Assembly: GCA_027459625.1 (NCBI GenBank)
Contig: DAIDHP010000001.1
Coordinates: 1-64,000 of the forward strand
DNA length: 64,000 nt
Reading direction: 5' to 3'
Source: Chthonomonadales bacterium
GTDB taxonomy: Bacteria > Armatimonadota > Chthonomonadetes > Chthonomonadales > CAJBBX01
Positions 59,874 to 64,000 of the stretch are shown piece by piece. Each line of letters starts with the position of its first letter. Position 1 is the first letter of the stretch. A program made the translations under genes and the position numbers. The notes under the pieces are model-generated. The model was not told the DNA's origin. It did no database searches and saw only the letters and a program-made list of their open reading frames with translations.

Positions 59874-60941
59874 ATGAGCAAGATAGTCTTCGTATTCGGG
59901 GCTGGCGCTTCCGCAGACGCTGGCGGGCCATTAATGAGCAATTTCATAGATAAGGCGGAAAAAGTTTATCATAATCCTGGTGAACTAGAAAAAAAGGCGT
60001 TTGAAATCTTTTTTGAAGCATTGCATTGCCTGGAACAGGTACATACCAAAGCGACACTGGATACGAATAATATCGAAACCGTTTATGGAGCATTTGAGAT
60101 GGCGGTATTATGCGGTCATCTTGAAGGATTTGATGATAAGAGATTAGAAGATTTACTTCCTGCTGTTCGTACCGTTATTTCAAGAACCATTGAAGAAAGC
60201 ATATCATTCATTGATGGTCGTGGAAAAATAATTAAAATAAATGCATATTCATTTTTAATTCAGAACCTGAGAACAATATCTGATATTTGGACAAATGTTG
60301 ATTTTATAACATATAATTATGATTTATGTCTAGATTTTATTCTTGATTATTATCAAATATCATTCAATTATTGCTTTGATAGTCCGACTGTCAATAATGG
60401 TATCCCATTACTTAAATTACATGGTTCATTAAATTGGTTTAGAGATAATGATAATATTCGCGAAATTGATATTAATGTAATAAAACTTTTTTACAAAAGA
60501 TATCAGGATGGAAATGACTGTAAGATAATAATTCCGTCAATGGGTTTTTTCACTGGTAAGCATCCGATGGATGAATATTCATGGAAAGATCCTATTATCG
60601 TACCTCCAAGCTGGAGTAAAGGAGAGTATCATCAAAACGTTAAACCCATATGGAAAATTGCTTCCGAGCATTTAAGGGAAGCGGAGTGTATTTTCTTTAT
60701 AGGATATTCATTACCAGAAAGTGATGCTTTTTTTAGATATTTATTTGCTCTTGGATCTATGGGGAAAACTAGAATTAAATGCATTCATGTATTTGATCCT
60801 TGTCAAAACGACACAGTTAATCAACGCTATCTGTCATTAATTGGTGAATCAATACGAAGCAGATATAAATATGACAGATACGATTTTCAATCTTCTATTG
60901 TATCTATTATGCAAGATATAAGAGATGTAATGAATCTTTAA
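59874..60941 (+). CDS. SIR2-domain protein (probable NAD-cleaving defence effector)
   Basis: The 355-aa product has the SIR2 Rossmann motif VFVFGAGASADAGGP (6-19), the Asn of ITYNYD (145-150), the His of LKLHGSLNW (180-188) and FIGYSLPESDAFFRYLF near 277. This spacing is that of SIR2 domains in anti-phage effectors that destroy NAD rather than of protein deacetylases; no zinc Cys pairs are seen. The gene is very AT-rich (line 60301-60360 has 8 G+C in 60), far below its neighbours, which suggests recent acquisition. It lies 43 bases before the methyltransferase on the same strand. Defence function is inference. Confidence 0.8.
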   Translation: MSKIVFVFGAGASADAGGPLMSNFIDKAEKVYHNPGELEKKAFEIFFEALHCLEQVHTKATLDTNNIETVYGAFEMAVLCGHLEGFDDKRLEDLLPAVRTVISRTIEESISFIDGRGKIIKINAYSFLIQNLRTISDIWTNVDFITYNYDLCLDFILDYYQISFNYCFDSPTVNNGIPLLKLHGSLNWFRDNDNIREIDINVIKLFYKRYQDGNDCKIIIPSMGFFTGKHPMDEYSWKDPIIVPPSWSKGEYHQNVKPIWKIASEHLREAECIFFIGYSLPESDAFFRYLFALGSMGKTRIKCIHVFDPCQNDTVNQRYLSLIGESIRSRYKYDRYDFQSSIVSIMQDIRDVMNL

Positions 60942-60984
60942 TTATTCATTTTGTTGATTATTTTAATTAAATGAAAGTATATAA

Positions 60985-62610
60985 ATGAACACACTCTTCT
61001 ACGGCGACAATCTGGATATCCTGCGCAACCGCATTCCGGACGAATCGGTGGATCTCATCTATCTTGATCCGCCCTTCAATTCCTCGCGCAACTACAATCT
61101 GCTCTTCAAGCAGCGCAAGGGCGTCGACAGCCCCGCGCAGATCATGGCGTTTGAGGATACGTGGCAATGGAGCCTAGCGCTGTACGAGGAGTTCATGAAT
61201 GATCGGCGGAACGCACGGCTTTTCGACCTGACGGAAAGCCTGCACCGTATTCTGGGGCGCAGTGAGATGATGGCTTACGTGCTTATGATGGCGCCGCGTC
61301 TGTTGGAACTGCACCGCGTCCTCAAACCCGCAGGTTCGTTGTATCTGCATTGCGATCCCGCCGCAAGCCATTACCTGAAGATTATTCTGGATGTGGTGTT
61401 CGGACCAGACAAGTTCAGGAATGAAATTACATGGAAGCGCACAAGTTCGCACAATGATGCTAAGCAAGGCCGTAAAATTCATGGAAGCATCCATGATACT
61501 ATTTTATTTTATTCTAAGACCGATAAATGGACATGGAATTGGATTTACACTCCATATGATGATGCTTATATTAGAGAATATTATAAATTCATTGAACCAC
61601 AAACTGCCCGAAGATATAGATTGGATAATTTAACCGCAGCGAAACCTGGAGGAGATGTATCTTATGAATTTCACGGAACATATCCATACAAAGGTCGTTA
61701 TTGGGCGTATTCAAAAGAGAATTTAGAGAAATTTTATAATGATGGACGCCTATATTTTCCCAAAAACGGCGGCACGCCAAGTTATATTAGATATCTAGAC
61801 GAAATGCCCGGGGTGCCTATTCAAAACTTGTGGACGGATATTCCACCAATACAAAGTAATTCTAAGGAACGCCGAGGCTACCCCACCCAGAAGCCGCTTG
61901 CGCTGCTGGAGAGGATCATCGCGGCGTCCTCCAACGAGGGGGACGTGGTGCTGGACCCGTTTTGCGGGTGCGGCACCGCCGTGATCCAGGCTGAGCGAAT
62001 GAATAGGAGCTGGATCGGCATCGATGTCACCTGGCTCGCCATCGCCGAGATCATCTACCGCCTGAACTCCGAGACCTCCGCCAAGCGGGATGAGACCTAT
62101 CATGTGGAGGGGGATCCCGCAGACGAACTCGCCGCACGGGAGTTCTTCCGCTCCACGGAAAGTCAAAACCATAAGCCGTTCGAGATGTGGGCGGTGTCGC
62201 TAGTGGAAGGGGAGCCTCAGGAAAAGAAGGGCGGCGATCAGGGGGTGGATGGAAGGATTCCCCTATATGATCTTCAAAACCGATTGCGCTGGGCGGTCAT
62301 CCAGGTGAAGGGCGGTCACCTCACCCCCTCGCTCATTCGGGACTTTGCGAGAGTAATCGAGCGGGAGAAAGCCCCCTTCGGCATCTTCATCTCGCTGATG
62401 GAGCCTTCGAAACAGATGCGCCAGGAGGCGGAAGGTCTCGGATTCGTAGAGGGGTACGGTTCCCGGCGCATCCCGCGAATGCAGCTTCTCACCATTCGGG
62501 AGATTCTGGAGGAGAGCAAACGCCCCGAACTCCCCTTGGGATATATGGTTCAACGTCATGATGGCGTGGGGAAAATCCAAGCGCGAAACGAGGAGATGGA
62601 TTTCGGGTAA
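60985..62610 (+). CDS. DNA methyltransferase fused to an Mrr-like nuclease domain
   Basis: The 541-aa product is a beta-class N6-adenine/N4-cytosine methyltransferase: catalytic motif IV LDPPFNSS (D28-P-P-F) first, target recognition in the middle (about 141-295), and the SAM motif LDPFCGCGTA (from D324) last. A C-terminal domain (about 395-480) has GGDQGVDGRI (D418, D422) and VIQVKGG (Q440, K442), the Asp and Q-x-K layout of Mrr-type PD-(D/E)xK nucleases. The recognition segment is AT-rich while both flanks are GC-rich, so it seems to have been exchanged. It may act alone as a modification-restriction enzyme or with the SIR2 protein. Confidence 0.88.
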   Translation: MNTLFYGDNLDILRNRIPDESVDLIYLDPPFNSSRNYNLLFKQRKGVDSPAQIMAFEDTWQWSLALYEEFMNDRRNARLFDLTESLHRILGRSEMMAYVLMMAPRLLELHRVLKPAGSLYLHCDPAASHYLKIILDVVFGPDKFRNEITWKRTSSHNDAKQGRKIHGSIHDTILFYSKTDKWTWNWIYTPYDDAYIREYYKFIEPQTARRYRLDNLTAAKPGGDVSYEFHGTYPYKGRYWAYSKENLEKFYNDGRLYFPKNGGTPSYIRYLDEMPGVPIQNLWTDIPPIQSNSKERRGYPTQKPLALLERIIAASSNEGDVVLDPFCGCGTAVIQAERMNRSWIGIDVTWLAIAEIIYRLNSETSAKRDETYHVEGDPADELAAREFFRSTESQNHKPFEMWAVSLVEGEPQEKKGGDQGVDGRIPLYDLQNRLRWAVIQVKGGHLTPSLIRDFARVIEREKAPFGIFISLMEPSKQMRQEAEGLGFVEGYGSRRIPRMQLLTIREILEESKRPELPLGYMVQRHDGVGKIQARNEEMDFG

Positions 62611-62642
62611 CAGGATATCCGACGCAGTCCGGTCCATTGGAA

Positions 62643-62666
62643 AGGGGCGACGCATGCATCGCCCCT
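62643..62666. terminator. Hairpin between convergent genes
   Basis: AGGGGCGA and TCGCCCCT form an 8-bp stem around CGCATGCA, 33 bases after the methyltransferase stop. A smaller TCCGTC/GACGGA hairpin follows near 62691-62708. No long U-run is present on either strand, so termination may be partial. It separates the methyltransferase from the convergent nitroreductase. Confidence 0.5.
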
Positions 62667-62709
62667 CGAATTCATCATTTCATGGAATCATCCGTCATCA
62701 CCGACGGAA

Positions 62710-63219
62710 TCACCACTTATTCCAGTGCACGATTTTCGAATTGTAGCGATCCGGGGATTCCGGAGCGACCGCCGGATATCCGATCGGAATCCATGAGAAC
62801 GGTACGATCTCCGGTGGCAGTTGAAAGAAATCGCGGAACCGCTTGATTTTATTCTCGTCCGCGTACACCGCAGTCCAGACCGCGCCGAGCCCGAGAGCGT
62901 GCACGGCGAGGAGCAGGTTTTCGGTGGCGGCGGCGCAATCCACGGGCCAATTGCCCGGGCAGGTTTCGCGTCCGGGCTCCCCGCAGACCAGCACGCCCAG
63001 CGCGGCTCCGGGGGTCATTGCTGCGTTTGAATGGATAGAGGGTATCTGTCTCAGGATATCCTTATTCGTGACCACTATAAATCGCCACACCTGCTGATTG
63101 CAAGCGGAGGGCGCCATCATCGCTGCTCTGAGGAGCGTCTCAATCGTCTCCTGCGAGACCTCCCCCTCGCGATACTCCCGAATGCTTCTTCTCGTCATAA
63201 TGGCATCCAGTGCATCCAT
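62710..63219 (-). CDS. Nitroreductase-family protein
   Basis: The product (169 aa) has the FMN-binding start AIMTRRSIREYREG, MAPSACNQQVWRFIVV, AATENLLLAVHALGLGAVW and the ending VPFSWIPIGYPAV, typical of the compact nitroreductases that reduce nitro compounds or quinones with NAD(P)H. The ATG at 63219 is chosen because AAGGAG lies seven bases before it; the ATG two codons upstream is too close to the site. It is 19 bases downstream of the unknown gene and in the same operon. Confidence 0.9.
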   Translation of the reverse strand: MDALDAIMTRRSIREYREGEVSQETIETLLRAAMMAPSACNQQVWRFIVVTNKDILRQIPSIHSNAAMTPGAALGVLVCGEPGRETCPGNWPVDCAAATENLLLAVHALGLGAVWTAVYADENKIKRFRDFFQLPPEIVPFSWIPIGYPAVAPESPDRYNSKIVHWNKW

Positions 63220-63238
63220 GTCCATACTCCTTCTCTTT

Positions 63239-63799
63239 TCAGTTTTCCTTCCAAACCGCTATTCCGTATCCGTTTTCCGCGCAATCCTGAAGCATATCGT
63301 TCAATATTCGATAATGCGTTTCAACGCTCTCCCCTTGAAGCAGTCTGCGCGTGAGGAGCGCCAATCCGCTGGAGGATTCCTTGGACGATTTCAATTGAGG
63401 GATCGACCTGAAATAGGCGGACAACCGTTGAGAGCGCTGAGGGGTGAAGATGTTGGAGATTCCCTCATCCGCGCGAAACCACCATTCCACGCTCTGCTCC
63501 TCCGATAGAAGCCTGCCCAATTCATCCGCCAAGTCCTCGCCGTTGTTTTTTCGACGCAAAATAGAGATCATTTCATGCAATCCCTTTGGAAAACTCACCC
63601 AATCGCCCACGCCGCACAGATCCGCGACAAGTGCGTTGGCGATCATGGAACGGGGCGCATCCCGATCCAGTGATCGAAGTGTCTCAGCGATGTTTGGAAT
63701 ACTCAGTTCGTCAAAGGCGCCGGTTCGCGTCGCCTCCTGCAGCAAGGGCTTTATCTTCTGAAACTTTTCCCAGTCAAACATAAAAAACGACCAACGCAA
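63239..63799 (-). CDS. Unknown protein in the ATL-nitroreductase operon
   Basis: The 186-aa product (KFQKIKPLLQEATRTGAFDE, IPNIAETLRSLDRDAPRSM, EQSVEWWFRADEGISNIF) is mainly helical, soluble and of no family known to me. The TTG at 63799 follows GGAGG by eight bases; the ATG at 63781 has no site but gives the cleaner start MFDWEKF. Spacing of 21 and 19 bases to its neighbours indicates a shared transcript. Function cannot be proposed from the sequence. Confidence 0.65.
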   Translation of the reverse strand: MRWSFFMFDWEKFQKIKPLLQEATRTGAFDELSIPNIAETLRSLDRDAPRSMIANALVADLCGVGDWVSFPKGLHEMISILRRKNNGEDLADELGRLLSEEQSVEWWFRADEGISNIFTPQRSQRLSAYFRSIPQLKSSKESSSGLALLTRRLLQGESVETHYRILNDMLQDCAENGYGIAVWKEN

Positions 63800-63820
63800 T
63801 TACCTTTCCTCCCGACTCCA

Positions 63821-64000
63821 TTAATTCCTCCAACGGTAAACCTCCATATCCACCCTGCCATCCGGGCGAAAAACGACCCCCTCCTCCTCAAGCAGGCGTC
63901 TCTGCTCCTGCGCCAGCCTCGGGTCGCGCTTGTGAATGGATAGAGAGCCATCCACGGCAAGCACCCGATGCCACGGAGTTCCGGGAGGCGCCATCGCCAT
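63821..64000 (-). CDS. Alkyltransferase-like protein (ATL), C-terminal part cut by window edge
   Basis: The last 59 codons are readable: PPGTPWHRVLAVDGSLSIHK, then AQEQRRLLEEEGVVF and RVDMEVYRW. This is the C-terminal DNA-binding part of the MGMT family. The active-site PCHRV of true O6-methylguanine methyltransferases is PWHRV here, which marks the ATL group that flags alkylated guanine for nucleotide excision repair without removing the alkyl group. The N-terminus lies beyond the window. It is the first readable gene of a minus-strand operon. Confidence 0.88.
   Translation of the reverse strand: MAMAPPGTPWHRVLAVDGSLSIHKRDPRLAQEQRRLLEEEGVVFRPDGRVDMEVYRWRN

Noticed and set aside
59680-59931. 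Minus-strand frame rich in Pro and Ser before the SIR2 gene
   Set aside because: It overlaps the SIR2 start on the other strand, has no start signal, and its composition follows from the GC-rich hairpin region.

Overview
The window (about 52% GC by eye, Gram-negative style) reads as a chromosomal segment of a free-living bacterium with a secretin-type cell envelope. The pilin form (FTLIELLTVIAI followed by a Cys-containing region), the very large secreted beta-propeller proteins inside a type IV pilus locus, and the gene order ruvX-mltG-yqeG-aroE-pilB suggest Armatimonadota or a close relative. That assignment is inference from gene style, not from a marker gene.

Region 1 (1-35.7 kb, all minus strand) is a nearly complete type IV pilus system. 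Transcription runs from ruvX, mltG, yqeG and aroE into pilB-pilT-pilC-pilD, then a major pilin, three oversized minor-pilin-like proteins, two giant secreted proteins (1588 and 2911 aa), and finally pilM-pilN-pilO-pilP-pilQ; pilQ is cut by the window edge. The giant proteins sit where proteobacterial loci carry pilY1. PilN, PilO, PilP and PilQ all carry Gly/Met/Pro-rich low-complexity segments, and PilQ ends at the window edge in a zinc-knuckle-like Cys pair. Good sigma-70 promoters precede pilM, pilB and aroE. The pilB promoter is overlapped by a 7+7 dyad.

Region 2 (35.8-42.3 kb, plus strand) holds trpE, a VOC protein, a second PilT-like ATPase behind a strongly structured leader, and a GH78-like alpha-L-rhamnosidase. 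A shared terminator then meets tRNA-Gly(GCC) and tRNA-Leu(UAG), which are on the minus strand under a consensus promoter.

Region 3 (42.5-50.8 kb, minus strand) is a heavy-metal efflux set: response regulator, sensor kinase, czcC, czcB, czcA. A perfect dyad in front of czcC is the likely regulator site.

Region 4 (51.3-57 kb) contains an SDR-like protein lacking the catalytic Tyr/Lys, a probable 57-aa gene, and a divergent pair (GH51 arabinofuranosidase and rhamnogalacturonan acetylesterase) whose promoters share overlapping -35 boxes. With the rhamnosidase this points to use of pectin side chains. It is followed by a phage-tail-like protein, a copy of an 85-bp dispersed palindromic element, and a SGNH-fold protein.

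Region 5 (57-62.6 kb) is accessory and compositionally uneven: a candidate structured RNA, a DUF3800 protein, an Fn3-tailed protein, a 21-bp minisatellite, a very AT-rich SIR2-domain protein, and a DNA methyltransferase fused to an Mrr-like nuclease domain with an AT-rich recognition segment. This is the best candidate for an uncharacterised defence module. The window ends with a minus-strand set: alkyltransferase-like protein (partial), an unknown gene and a nitroreductase.
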